Positions 10,163 to 21,433 of a DNA stretch of 64,000 nt are shown here, in pieces. A program made the position numbers and the translations under genes. Source of the DNA: Immersiella caudata (lineage: Eukaryota; Ascomycota; Sordariomycetes; Sordariales; Lasiosphaeriaceae); NCBI GenBank assembly GCA_030512335.1, contig JAULSU010000007.1:2232001-2296000 (forward strand), in the 5' to 3' direction. Numbering within the stretch: position 1 is the first letter of the stretch; every line of letters begins with the position of its first letter. The notes under the pieces were generated by a model, which was not told where the DNA came from, searched no databases, and saw nothing but the letters and a program-made list of their open reading frames with translations.

Positions 10163-12961
10163 TTAGACATACCACATGGAACTGACGAAGCGGAACTTGG
10201 TCTCTTCGGACTTGCCGTTGGCAGCAAGAGGGATCACGGGAGACGGGTCGGGCCTGTTTCTCGATGTCACCGTCATGCCGCCGGCCCTGCTCTCTGTGGC
10301 TGTCTGAACTGCTTGCTCATGGGGGCGACCACGGTTACCAGCCAGATGGGCGTAGTACACCGCGGGATGCAGCGACACAGGCGTGGTGGAGCGGCAATAT
10401 TGGTAGCATTGATGATAAATCATCTTCTGCAACTCATCCACCTTCATCTTATTCTCGTCCAGGATGACCGTGTAGTGAACCGGGCGAGCAGTGCCCTGGA
10501 TCGCGACATGCGAACAGAGGTAGAAGTCATATTGGAAGGGGTGAGTGATCTCCCTCTCCACCAAAGTTCCAGGCAGGGGATTCCCGTTCTTGTCGCCGCG
10601 CTCGGGGAAGAAGCGAATGTGGTGACGCTTCGTTGCGACGATGACCGTGATCTTGGTGGGTGCGTCGCCGGTTCTCTTCGACTTGAAGTATTCTTGAATG
10701 ACGCTCTTCACCACCTTGATCTCGGATTCCAAGACATTAATGAACTGGCCCTCGGCCACACCGTCTCGGAAGTAGAACAACTGCTGGGGAAATGCGTTGT
10801 TCTCCTTGCACCAAGCCGTGAGCATAGGCAACAGCATCCGCTTGATGGCTTCCTTCTTCAGGATTTCAACGCGCCATCCATTTGTCTCAACGCGGCCCTG
10901 ATAGTATGTGGCATTCTTGTCCATGGACATGCACATGGAAGCCATCGAAGCCTTATCCTGTCCAGGAGCGCCATGGGAAACATCGACACCAATGAAGCAG
11001 CTGTTTTCTGGCAGCTTAGGCGTGGCCACGGACGTGGATCCTCCAAGCTTGGCGTTGACCTTCATAGCCAAGTTCGAGCAGTACTGCGGGGCAGCCTTTC
11101 TGGCGTGCGACGCCTGAAGCATCTGGGTGACAACACCAGCGTAGCAGTCGGCATACCTCTTCAAGTTCTCGTAGTAGGACGCGTCCTTGGACTTCAGGAT
11201 GAAGAAGATGATCTGCGGCGCCTGGTTGAACTTGTTGCCAATCTTCTGGTAGCTGTCCACAACGACATCTTTCGGGGTCATTGAGAAGGGCTGCTCAAAG
11301 AGCACCGGATCACTGACAACCTTGCCTCCGTGGCTGGCGTAAGCCCTCTTGAAAGATTGAGCGAAGTTCGTAACAGCAGCCTTGTCGGACAGTGAGCCTT
11401 GGAGAACGATGACGCCCCAAGACTTCAGAGGCGCTCTGTTCGGCTGCGAGAACTGGTAGCCGCGAAGATCCCAACGTCCAGCCGTGCCAGGGTTGCATTT
11501 CTTGTTGCTGAACATGATGTCCGGATTCTTGATCAACTTGGCCTTGACCACGGGCATCTTGTCATTGATCTTCATGCCGAAAGCCTTGAGATACCTGTCG
11601 TTGCCCCAGTTCAGCAGAGCAACAGATCTCATGATGTGCTCCTTGCGCTGGGGCGGGCGCTGGACGGCAAACTTGATCATCTCCTGGGTCTGCGTGGGGT
11701 CGAGCTTGAATGGGTACGAATTCAAGCGCTTGACCTCGCAGGTCTCAATGGGAAAGAGACCGCCCTTGCCTGTCTGAATCAGCGGCAGTTGCCAGGTTGC
11801 GATCTTGCAGTTGTGGCGCTCCAGATAGTAGTCGTAGACAGAGATCACCCGCTTTCCGCCTTCGGGGGTCTTCTGCTCGAACTTCATCGTCTTGGCGTTT
11901 GCGCCCTGGGCACCGAAACTCGAGTCAAAGGTAAACTTGAAGATAGTGTACTCTCGGGGGTCGCTCTTGTTGTGCGTGGTGACGAAGCGCAGACGGCAAA
12001 TGCGCTTCAAGGCCTTGAACGCCTCGCTCATCACCCACCTGTCGCCTTGCTTGTATGGCGCGAGCGCCTTTGGAAGATCGCTGATCTGCATGTTTGAGCA
12101 TTGGCGAATCGTACTGGCCAGGAAGTTGCGGATCAGCTGGTCCATCCGCTGGCCAATCCAGAAGCTCTGGTTTGAGACGTCGACATTGATACCGAGACCC
12201 AGCCCTCCCGAGCGAACCGACTCTGTCATACGGATGGCCGAGTAAATACCCTTGACAGCCTCAACAAACGGGCCAAGGCGCTGGGAATCAGATTCCTGGT
12301 TGAAGAGTGTCCGCTTGATCAGCTTGAAATTCTCAGAGGGACCCTGGCGGAGGATGTGGTCGAGGCAGTTCATGCACTCGAGGACGTTCTTGTTCCAAGG
12401 CAGGCTGCCCTTGAGGTACTCGCTAAGCACCTCGAGGCGAATCTTGGTGACCCGCTTGATAGAGACATTGAAGATCTGGTTGGGGCGCCCAGCCTTGCCG
12501 CCATCCTCTTCACCGAGGTCGACTCGGTGTCTGACCTCCTCAACGTTGACGGTGGACCTGACAAATGACTTCTTAGTACAAAACTTGAGAGCGGTGAAAG
12601 TTGCATAGACTTACCAGGCAAGGGCCTTTCCGTCATGGAGCCAGGGACCCCTGGACTTCAGGCTCTTCAAAGCGCCCTGGACTCCCTTCGAGGCCCAAAG
12701 CTTCTTGTACACGACGTCGTGGGTCGGCTGAGGGCTCACAGAGACATCGTACTGATGGACATCAACGGTGGCGCAATCCGTGACCCGGAACTGGTTGACG
12801 GCGACGTTGATGTCACTGGCGGTGGCGTTGAAGCCCGGGCGCTTAGGGAAGGTGTAGTTGTCGGCGTTGTCGGCAGGGGCGTAAGCCTCCGGGGGCAGAT
12901 CAATGCGGCGGTTGATGTGCTTGGGGATGCTGAAAGTAGCATCTGTCTTGACCGTCGACAT
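10163..12961 (-). CDS. Argonaute protein (RNA silencing slicer)
   Basis: Predicted 913-aa Argonaute from two coding exons, 12961-12615 and 12557-10163. They are separated by a 57-nt GT-AG intron with a TACTAAG branch site; joining gives KALAWSTVNVEEVRHRV. Order: N-terminal/linker region (residues 1-250), PAZ-like region (about 260-370), MID (about 450-600) and PIWI (about 560-880). The catalytic tetrad appears complete: D641 (GVDVSHG), E680 (WRVEILKKE), D714 (FRDGVAEGQ) and H853 (YYAHLAG). The MID/PIWI 5'-phosphate-pocket motif KRHH is present, and the protein ends in the buried hydrophobic tail typical of the family (FVSSMWYV). It should bind small RNAs and cut complementary RNA in quelling or meiotic silencing. 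Whether it is the QDE-2 or SMS-2 ortholog I cannot tell by eye. The first ATG, at 12961, sits just after a candidate 5'-UTR acceptor. Confidence 0.96.
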
Positions 12962-12973
12962 TGTGAAGATCTT

Positions 12974-13184
12974 CTGTTTGACACGATGTTAGATCCGAAC
13001 TCAAAGGGCTTCCGTTTGTGTGTCCCAAGACCAGGGGAATAGTGAAAGAAGTACAAGGTGTAAAAAGCGAGGAAATGATCCCTGCAAGCAGATGCAATGT
13101 TCCCCTGAAGAGAATCAGGGGCACCGAGTTGGGTTGGATAGTGGCCAAAATACGACTCGGGGCTTTGCCTCTGATAGGACTTAC
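12974..13184 (-). other. Candidate 5'-UTR intron of Argonaute (211 nt)
   Basis: On the minus strand the donor reads CTCAG|GTAAGT and the acceptor reads CAAACAG, 12 nt before the ATG. The proposed intron contains a perfect 7-bp stem with a 6-nt loop (arms 13102-13108 and 13115-13121). No transcript evidence is available here. Confidence 0.55.
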
Positions 13185-13234
13185 CTGAGAGCTTGGTCGG
13201 AGAGATCTTCAAAGTTGCTGATGGTAAGGATCGG

Positions 13235-13422
13235 CTAGAACTCGAATGTCAGCGGGTACATCTGAAGGTTATAACTTTGGAATACAGGAAGAGCGAGGAT
13301 GCTGAAGAGAGAGAAGGGCGGGGACCGGAGGAGGCATGTGGCAAAGCAAGAAGAAACACAACTACGCAAAGTTGCAAAATTCTTGGCGCGCTGGACGAGG
13401 AAAGGACGGAGGAAATACTTAC
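13235..13422 (-). other. Candidate 5'-UTR intron of Argonaute (188 nt)
   Basis: Minus-strand donor AACT|GTAAGT, with acceptor TTCTAG near 13235. It would leave a 50-nt leader exon (13185-13234) before the next candidate intron. The donor is strong; the acceptor is an inference. Confidence 0.4.
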
Positions 13423-13455
13423 AGTTGGGTTTGAGTCCGAACTTGGCTTTGGTAG

Positions 13456-13542
13456 CTGATTCAAATTGTGAGCGATTGGAGAAATGGTAGGGAGGAAGGC
13501 GAAATCTCTGGTGACCAGAAATCTCCGAATGAGAAAAGTACC
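13456..13542 (-). other. Candidate 5'-UTR intron of Argonaute (87 nt)
   Basis: Minus-strand donor CCACAG|GTACTT and acceptor AATCAG at 13456. A further donor-like site, CAAG|GTAAGC, occurs at 14094. The series implies a leader in several small exons, or alternative leaders. Confidence 0.35.
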
Positions 13543-14140
13543 TGTGGTCGTGAGTTAGCGGGTTGAATAACGGTCCAGAAGAAGGAATCTGCGGTCGAGA
13601 GCTTGTAAGACGCACGATGGAGATCGGGAATGTATGGGGAAGGAAGTGTTTATGTAAAGAATGGGCCGGTAGAGGACCGAGCAATGACTCTGGGGAGATG
13701 ACAGAGAGGCAGGCCTCGTGGCAGCTTGGGTGGTTCTTTTTTTTGCAAGCGGGAAAGCTTCGGAGACTTTTGATTCGAGTAAAACTGGATTGGGAGATGA
13801 TGTTTGGAGTAGTAGGGAAAGGCTGGGGTCCGTTTGCGAGTGGCTGCGCAAGCGAAGCTACAAACAGGTTCGTTTGCAGTGTGAGAAACCAAACTCGCAG
13901 GTTGTTGATTCAAGGCAGGAGATGACTGCGCCTTTGAAACACCTACTGCTGCAAATAAATCTGGGTAAAAATTTAGGTGATAGAGTAGAGGGAAATTCTG
14001 CTTCGGAGGAAGGCAATGAAGTGGAAGAAACTCGGCCTCACTACCATGAGATTTTGAGGCCAGTGGTGATCGCGATGCCGAGAGGGTTGCTTACCTTGAC
14101 GCTGTAGAGTAATGATTGGTATCCCGAGAGAAGTTGAGAG

Positions 14141-14280
14141 AGGTTGGGAAGGTTTGGTGTGGTGGAAGTTGGAGTTGGAGAAGTTGGAGTTGGAGTTGTT
14201 GTGGAAGAAAGTTGGAGAGGGAGAAGTTGAGGTTGGTGGTTGCAAGGAAGAAGAAAGTGGCTGGAGGAGGAGAGGAGGGC
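14141..14280 (-). promoter_or_regulatory. Pyrimidine-rich tract upstream of Argonaute
   Basis: On the plus strand this is a run of GTTGGA-type units (clearest at 14167-14197) continuing as GA-rich sequence, so the Argonaute sense strand is CT/CCAAC-rich. Such tracts commonly lie just upstream of transcription starts in filamentous fungi. Assigning it as the Argonaute core promoter is an inference from position. Confidence 0.4.
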
Positions 14281-16777
14281 TTAATTTGTACCCAGAGGAG
14301 GGGGCCAACGCTCAGAACGAAGAACTCTTGCGGCCGAAGGAAAGAGCGGATAGAATGGAAATAGATAAGCCAAACCAGGTATCTTGTTGGCTTAAATTGG
14401 CCAGGGGGTGTAATTTTCGGTGAGTGAAAGGAGGGCAACCACTTCCGCGAGAGTTTTATCTCGGTGAGGGATTCGATGGAATGAGGTTTTTTTTTTCCAG
14501 ACGATCCACTGGATAGGGGCACTGGATAGGGGTGCGCCAACTGGAGCGAGAATCACGGGGTCTAATGGGCTGAGAGGGACCGGAAGGAACGGTTTTGAGG
14601 TCTCGGCTTGGGGGACCGCAAAGAAAGACAGCTAGTTACCATACCAACTGAGACCCTTAATCAGCTTGAGGGTGGTGTCGGGACAGTCGAGCTCAGCAGC
14701 AGCTAGCTAGGTAAATCATACACCACGAAGACGAATTTCAGGCCTAGGCCATATCAACATTGCGTTTAGAGTCACAAAACCTGTGTTCTGGTCCTCAGAA
14801 TGACAATGCCTTTTCCGTGTGCCTCTATTATTGATCGGGCGTTCCAGCTCGATGCTGTGGCTGCTACCTAGGCCTGAATTCCTGCAGAGCTTTCGCCACC
14901 AGCAAAGGACTGGAGAGTATGAGGGCACTATTTACAGCGTTAGAACGACCAAATCGGGCACGAAAACATCCTCCCTGCCCTACTCTATCCCCACGAGGCA
15001 GGTCAGCCCCAAGTCAGAACGAGAGCCACTCAAGCATTTCCTTCTCGCTCCCTTCCCCCATCTCCAGCAACCATCCGAATGATTTTGACTAGTAATACGT
15101 AGATCTGTTGGGAAATCCATCGCAGCAACATACGATTTTCGTCCTCTCCCACGACGAAAGAGCACAGCCCCCGGCGCTCGGGAACAACCAGTCAAAATCC
15201 CGAGCACACCAGAAGTGAGCCCGAACTCGCCTCTTTTCATCCGCGGGCATCTAATTACTCAATCAGAAGACACTCGAATTTAGGGAGGCATCATTATGAG
15301 AACATGGCCATAGCTCGATTCTTCGACGAGGCTCCGCATAAGGGGCTGAATCACTGGTCACCACGGCAACCCGAGACTGGATCAGCCCTTTGCTGGAGAT
15401 CGGGGGTACCACTTCGAATTCGGACTTGAGCCCCCCAAACTATCTGCAAGCCCAACATTTTTCCTCTAAATCAAGTAGCCTGGAAGCTCGTATCGCAATA
15501 GTTCAGACGGAGCCCGGACCGCGATCCAGAGTTTAGGGCTGCGGCAGAGGGACCGGCAGGGCCCGCCATTAACGTCCTGGCTTACACATGGAGATGGATC
15601 TGGGATGGGTACCCGATTGACGGGAATAAAAGCCCCAGCACAGGGATCAGCGAGCCATGCACTTTGCTTGGACTTCGGCTGCGGCCCTCAACGGGCTGCT
15701 GGATTGGACAGAGCAGGAGGCGGACAGAACGTGGCGTCAAAATGACGATGGACGTCACGAAGCTACAGCATCAGCCCCAGAGTGGAAGACGACGGGGCCA
15801 GAGAGTCATAGAGGGAGCTGAGTCAATCATCAATATCATCCCAGATATGATGACGCCTGAAAACCAAACTGAATCATCGGTTTAAACCAGCAAAAACTGA
15901 CGACAACCTCCAAGTAGCTATGGCTAACGGCTCTATGACTGCAGCACCAGATACAAAAAGATCTGTATCTGTGCATTTAGCCAGCCTCATTATACATGGT
16001 ATGCTTGCCTATGTTGAAAAGGGTATGACATCCTGGCCTGGCAAAATAGCCATCAAGCCATCAAGCCATCAGGACACCACCCACTTCCAAACTGCACAAG
16101 CATTCGTCACTTCAAAGCACAGCCATGTTTGATATTGGTATCTTTTCCTCTACCCTAATCTACCAACCAAGCACGCAAGCAAGCAATCCCCATCCCACCC
16201 GGAGGCCGGACATGAAGGACCAAATTCCAGAGCACCAGCTATAGCGGTAGCAAAGAGAAAGAATGTACAGGGCCCTCCGACAAACCCATCCTCACCAAAG
16301 AAATACCCTTTCCGTGAATCGAAAGAATGATGTACCAGAAGCAACTAACGCTTCCCATCCTCAGATTGCCCCATCCATACCACCCAAATGCAACCCAGAG
16401 GGAAAAAAAGGACAGAATGCTTCTCTTATCGTGCCACCAACCCACCAACGCCAAACGTGATGTGAATGCCAATGAGCCAGCCCGATTGTCTCAAGAAGAA
16501 ATTAGTCTGAGACGCCCTTTCCCGTGTCGTTTATTTTTGTTTTTAACAAGTACAAGTTGTTGGTGTAAGAACCGAATACAGAGGGGTGCGGATTGAGCGT
16601 CGCTATTGGCCATGTCGATTGCACCCAATGCCCTGAGCGCTAAATAGCATGGCGAGGGTGGGGGTGAGGATCGACTTCTCAAAGTCCGGTGCTTTATGCA
16701 TTCCATGGGCAAGATGCCCCTAGTGCAAAAACCCCAAAGTCAAAAATGGGGATATCCATGTACGAACTCGTGGGTCC

Positions 16778-19700
16778 CTAATACCGATATTGTGGATATC
16801 CCTGCTGCTGTGGGGGAGGGGCTTGACCGTAACCCAGGTTGGGGGGCGGCGCACCGTACGCCTGGGGTGGAGGCGCTCCATACGGAGGCTGCTGCCATGT
16901 ACTGGTGTCGAATTGACCGGACATAACCGGCGCCGGAGGATGACCATATTGCTGAGCAGGGAGCGGGCCTTGTTGTGAGAATCCCGCCGGAGGGGGCTCA
17001 TATGATCCACTGGATCCCGGTCGCAGAGATGACTGCCTGTAAGTAGCCGAAGCAGGCGCCAAGCGACCGCGAGCAGCATCTCCAGTGTATGGGCTCATAG
17101 GTCGACCCTGTGGCGCAGGGGAGTCTCGACTATTGAAGCCATATTGCCCCGGGAAATCGGAAGATACTTGCCGGTTGTGCGAGGGTCCGAGGCCGCCTCT
17201 AAGGGCAACGGTGGAAGATCCGTCCTTGTTGGTCTTCCAAGTGCTGAGGTCCGGAACCACAGTATCGCGAACGAGGTTAACCATCTTGGTCGGGTTGATT
17301 CGATGGTAGTCGTATGTTTCCGCGCGTGGAATCACGCTCATGAGGAACGTGATGTCCCTGGCGATGGGAGCTGGCGCCGCAGTATAGGAGGCGGCTCCCT
17401 GACCTTGCATGCGGCGCTGCTGATCGAGTCGCCTACCGGCGGCGCCTTTCAGAGGAGATGCGCCGCGTTGAAACTCTTGGAAATCATTTCGCTGGATCTT
17501 CCGGGGCGGCTCATCAAAGTCATCGGCAACCAGCGGCCTCTTCGGGGAGTCGGTTGAGGTGAGAAATTGGGGATGCGGACTTTGACGAGTGGTAAACGGC
17601 AGCGGGCGTGGCGAGTTGTGAATTGAGGCAGGCTGCTCAATAGAAGGCATGAGCAACTTAGGGCGAAGCTGTGTAGTCGGCGAGACAATAATTCGCGCCG
17701 CGATAGGGTCGAACTTCTCCGTCGCATACCGAGCACTGAAGTTGGCGAGCTTGGGATCCTCAGGGAACAGCTCCGCCATCCGCTTCTCCAGCTTGGCGAT
17801 TTGAGAGAGCTCACCAAACTGGGACTCGTACTTGTGAAAGTACGCGTACAGCACCTTGGCCTTGTGTGCCGTTTCTGGCTTCTGCGTCAGTCGGTTGACG
17901 ACAGTCTCGAACAGGACACGAGCGTCTAGACAAGGTTAGTTGTATGTTACATCAGTCCAGCTGGAGAAGTTGGGATAGACTCACTGGTGAAATCATCCCG
18001 GGAGTGGAGGTACTTGATGTTCTCCAGGGTAAAGTTCTCATCCTCAGGAAAGAGTCTCGCGCCGCGGTCAAAGATCTTGCCGCCAGCTGGCTCCTTGTAA
18101 ATGGTCCACTCCAACTGCGCGACCGCTGCGTAGACATCACTCGTCAAACGACCACGCGCACGGGCATCCGTAAATGCTTGCCGCATACCGCCGAGCTTCG
18201 TACCGGGTTTGCCTTTGCCCTGGATGCGCCGCATCGCCCGGATGAGAGCGATCCAAACGAAAGAGATGGACCGAGAGAGCACCTGAGTCTGCGCAGCATA
18301 GCCCTGCTGAACCGCTCGGATCTGGTCCTGCTTTCTGCTGTCATCTTGGTCGGAGAACCTGGGGTCATCATCTTCGTCATCTTCGATGCTCTTCTGAGCG
18401 GTGGCATTGGCAGAGTGTGCCGCCTCGATCCGGGCAATCTCTGCTGTCTCGCGTTCCTTGAGCCTCTTGATGATGGCGTATAAGGTGTCCAGGACCTTGT
18501 TGTACGGTGCTTTGACAGCTTCGCCTCGCTCATGCTTCGCATCGTCGTTCTCTTCAATCGGATGCGTTGACTCGATATAGTCAGCGTGCTTCAGGGCAAG
18601 AAGAATGCTCTCCGGGTTAGCCTCGATGCCCCTGAGCAGATAGTCGAGGCAGTAGGCCTTCCCGTCCTTTGTGACCTTGTTCTCAACAGTTGTGACGTTC
18701 TCATCGAGGCACCACTGAGCGGCATCGACCCACATCTCCGGCCAAAACCGGAGAGCCATGAGAGCTTGATTGTACACGTAGAGGATTCTCTTGTGGTAGA
18801 GTCCAGGCTGCTCCCTATCCTCTTTGAGGTCCAAGGGATCAGACTTCTCCCAGTTTATCCACCTCTTCCAGATTTCAACCTGCTCCATGAACTCCTGATC
18901 GCCATCAAACCCCGGAGCGGGCGGCAGACGCGGCAGGCTGGTCCGATTCAGCCCCCGAGTGATGTTGTCCAGAGCAGTGTTTGCGCTTTTGGCGGACATG
19001 TATGAAGGTGACTTCTCAGCCAAGTACTTCCGGCCAGTGAGCTTGTTGAGGCCCATTTCAAACTGGTCGTACTCCTTCCAAAGGGCGTTGACGTTTGCAA
19101 TAGGGACACAGATCGCCCTCTGGTAGGCTTTTCGCAGCTGGTCCATCTTCTGCTGATCTTGCCACTGGCTTCCACCGACCTGCCCAGGCCCAAGTTTGAG
19201 AAACTGGATGTAGTCGGCCCAGATTTTCCCCGAATCCTTGTCCAGGCCGATGTTGTCGATTACAAACTCGTACGCCTGCGAAACGGTCTGGCGCGCTTGC
19301 CCGGTGCTGTCGTTAAGATCATTCCGGCGGCGGATGTAGTCCAGATACTTGGTCCACAGAGCCACGTTGGGTACTCCCATGAGACACTTGCCAAAGATAG
19401 CTTCCGCCTCAGGGAAGTTATTCATACTCAGCTCCAGATCCAGGTAGGCGGCCCAGATGTCACCCTGTCTACGGTTAGTTTGGAAATGAGTGTTATCTAA
19501 CGGGTTTTGGCTTACTGCTTGGGGAAACACGACGAGAAAGCGCTCATAGACTTGTCGAATTTCGGCGATGTTGTTCTTTGCTCGATATTCGGCGATCAGA
19601 CCCAGCCATTCATCGAGGGCACCTCGGGGATCATCGCTGACGCGAGTCTCTAGAAAAGCCAGCTTGTTCGGTGGGGCCTGCGATGCAGAACTCCCCGCAG

Positions 19701-20259
19701 GGCCAGGAGCGGGAGACCCGAGGGCGCCCTTCCCGAGGCTGTTTGTGGGAGCGGCCGCGGCCACATTTGCCTGGGAAACAGGAAATGTATTAGATGGGGC
19801 GCCATCATGTTTTTTGGCAGCTATGTTTTGCTGAGGAGAAGACTGAGAAATGGACGACTGTGCGACAGAGGCCTGGGCATGTCCACTAGACGCAGGAACA
19901 GGCTCCTCGTCATCTTCCGAATCGGAGTCTCCCACTAGGAAGCCTCCAGCGGTCCGCGGCTTCTTAGCAGCGGCCTGTTTCGACGACTTGACAGGCGCGT
20001 GGGCCTCAGCGGTCTGGGGTACGAGCTCACGCTCTGGGGCAGACTGGACTGATGCTGGATCGTGGTCACCCACATCGTCGGCAGGACCATCGAGAGATGG
20101 CCCATCACCTGGAGCATTAGGGGCTATGTCAACGGAATATTCTGCTGTTTCTTGTTGCGTGCTATGCTGAGTATGTTCTTGCTGGTTGCCATCTGCCACC
20201 CCATAGCCTTCATTCTCACCCCAAGCGGCCCCTTGGCCGGCGGGATCGTATTCGGCCAT
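16778..20259 (-). CDS. rna14: Cleavage factor IA subunit Rna14 (CstF-77 homolog)
   Basis: Predicted 1,123-aa protein from three minus-strand exons: 20259-19516, 19464-17985 and 17925-16778. The first 195 or so residues are low-complexity. A helical HAT-repeat array then runs from about 198 to 810 (for example DIWAAYLDLELSMNNFPEAE and WTKYLDYIRRR). A short conserved segment at about 928-972 matches in position the Rna15-binding 'monkeytail', and the tail is Pro/Gln/Tyr-rich. Rna14 scaffolds the complex that binds the polyadenylation signal and couples cleavage to poly(A) addition. The first intron (19465-19515) is exactly 51 nt with no stop, so the frame stays open if it is retained. It is head-to-head with asf1; another 3'-processing gene, cft2, lies near 40-43 kb. 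Confidence 0.95.
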
Positions 20260-21433
20260 CGTAGGATTCTGTTTCGGGTGCTTTGTTTGTCGAAGCGAGG
20301 AATCGGTCTCGATGGTCGGCCTTGTGACGAATTCGCTGCTGGTCGCACCCCCCAGCTTGCGGGATGCGAATGCTGAAAGAGTTGTCGGGAATCGGTACGG
20401 GGTTTGGCGCTTCGAAATGCTTAGAGGGTAATTAGAAGATAACTGTCTTCGGCGACGAGAATCGGGACGGAGGTGGGGGGCAATTGGGCGAAGTGAAGTG
20501 AAGCAAGCTCTGCAAACGAAGAACTATCGGCGGATGCGAAGAGGTTCAGCCGCGCGCATTCTGAAAGAAAATGGTGAAGACTGATTAATGCGAGATGCAA
20601 AGGAACAAAGAAACCTCCCGCATTCGCAGCGACGACGATATCGCGAGGGAATCAGCCAACGGAGAGGTGCCAAATTATGCCCCGCTCCAGTTCGCAAAGC
20701 AGGATGGTGATGTTTGTTCGGAAGGCTTTCGCGCTGCGAGTTTCGCCGAGGTGATTTTTCAAGGCTGGCCAGAAGCGTGGCTGCTATTTAAGTGGCTTGA
20801 CCAAGTGGCTGTGCCTTCAATTGGGACGAAAAGTGGGCCCATCGTTTCGGGACGATATCCATTCACACACGGCATTTTGCCAATCAGCAAGGCTCCATGT
20901 GAATTGGGATTTGCCTTTCTGACTGCATGATACAATATTGGATATGGACTTTAATCTTCCAATCTCGTCAGATGTAGCAGCCTCAAAACATCAGCACTTT
21001 TGCTCTGCTGGTGATAAAAGTTTGGACAGTGCTGGGTGTTCTCCGCACTGGTCTTGGAGAAACGTGTGGGTCCAGCCCACCTGCATCGTTGAAGCCTCCT
21101 TGGGCTGGCGGGGCTCAGGGCGCACGCACCATCTCGAAGTGGACGCGTCTAGCCCAATTTACGCGACAGGGAACGCAGACCGCCGTGACCGCTCCAGGGT
21201 CTCAGAAAGCGCGGCCGTCGCAACTCCTCGACTCGACTCGACCAACAGCGCCCAAAACAAACAAGGCCCGCTTGCGCTTTTCACACCAAAACCTTCCTTT
21301 CCCCATCCACCAATTTTTTAGGTCGCTGACAGCTTTGAATCTCTTGATACCGCGGCAGCAAAACCTCAAATTCTCTAGTCCCAACGGCGCAACACTTTCC
21401 AGTCTCCAACCAGAACCCCACCAAACCGCCAGG
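20260..21433. promoter_or_regulatory. Shared divergent promoter region rna14 / asf1
   Basis: About 1.2 kb lies between two divergent start codons. The part near asf1 (21180-21430) is C/A-rich leader-like sequence. I see no RNA gene or recognisable ORF; the frames called here are Arg/Ser-rich and lack motifs. Confidence 0.5.

Larger units (their letters stand above)
12962..16777. other. Argonaute leader/promoter and rna14 3' flank
   Basis: About 3.8 kb without a recognisable protein gene. The part nearest Argonaute (12962 to about 14100) carries several strong minus-strand splice donors and acceptors, which suggests a multi-intron 5' UTR. Around 14141-14280 the Argonaute sense strand is strongly pyrimidine-rich, as in many fungal promoters. 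From about 14560 to 16777 I see only unremarkable sequence that should include the rna14 3' UTR. Confidence 0.55.

Noticed and set aside
9986..11284. 432-codon open frame on + antisense to the Argonaute gene
   Set aside because: It is a codon-bias shadow of the Argonaute coding strand, begins in its 3' flank, and its Leu/Val/Arg-rich product has no motif or repeat.
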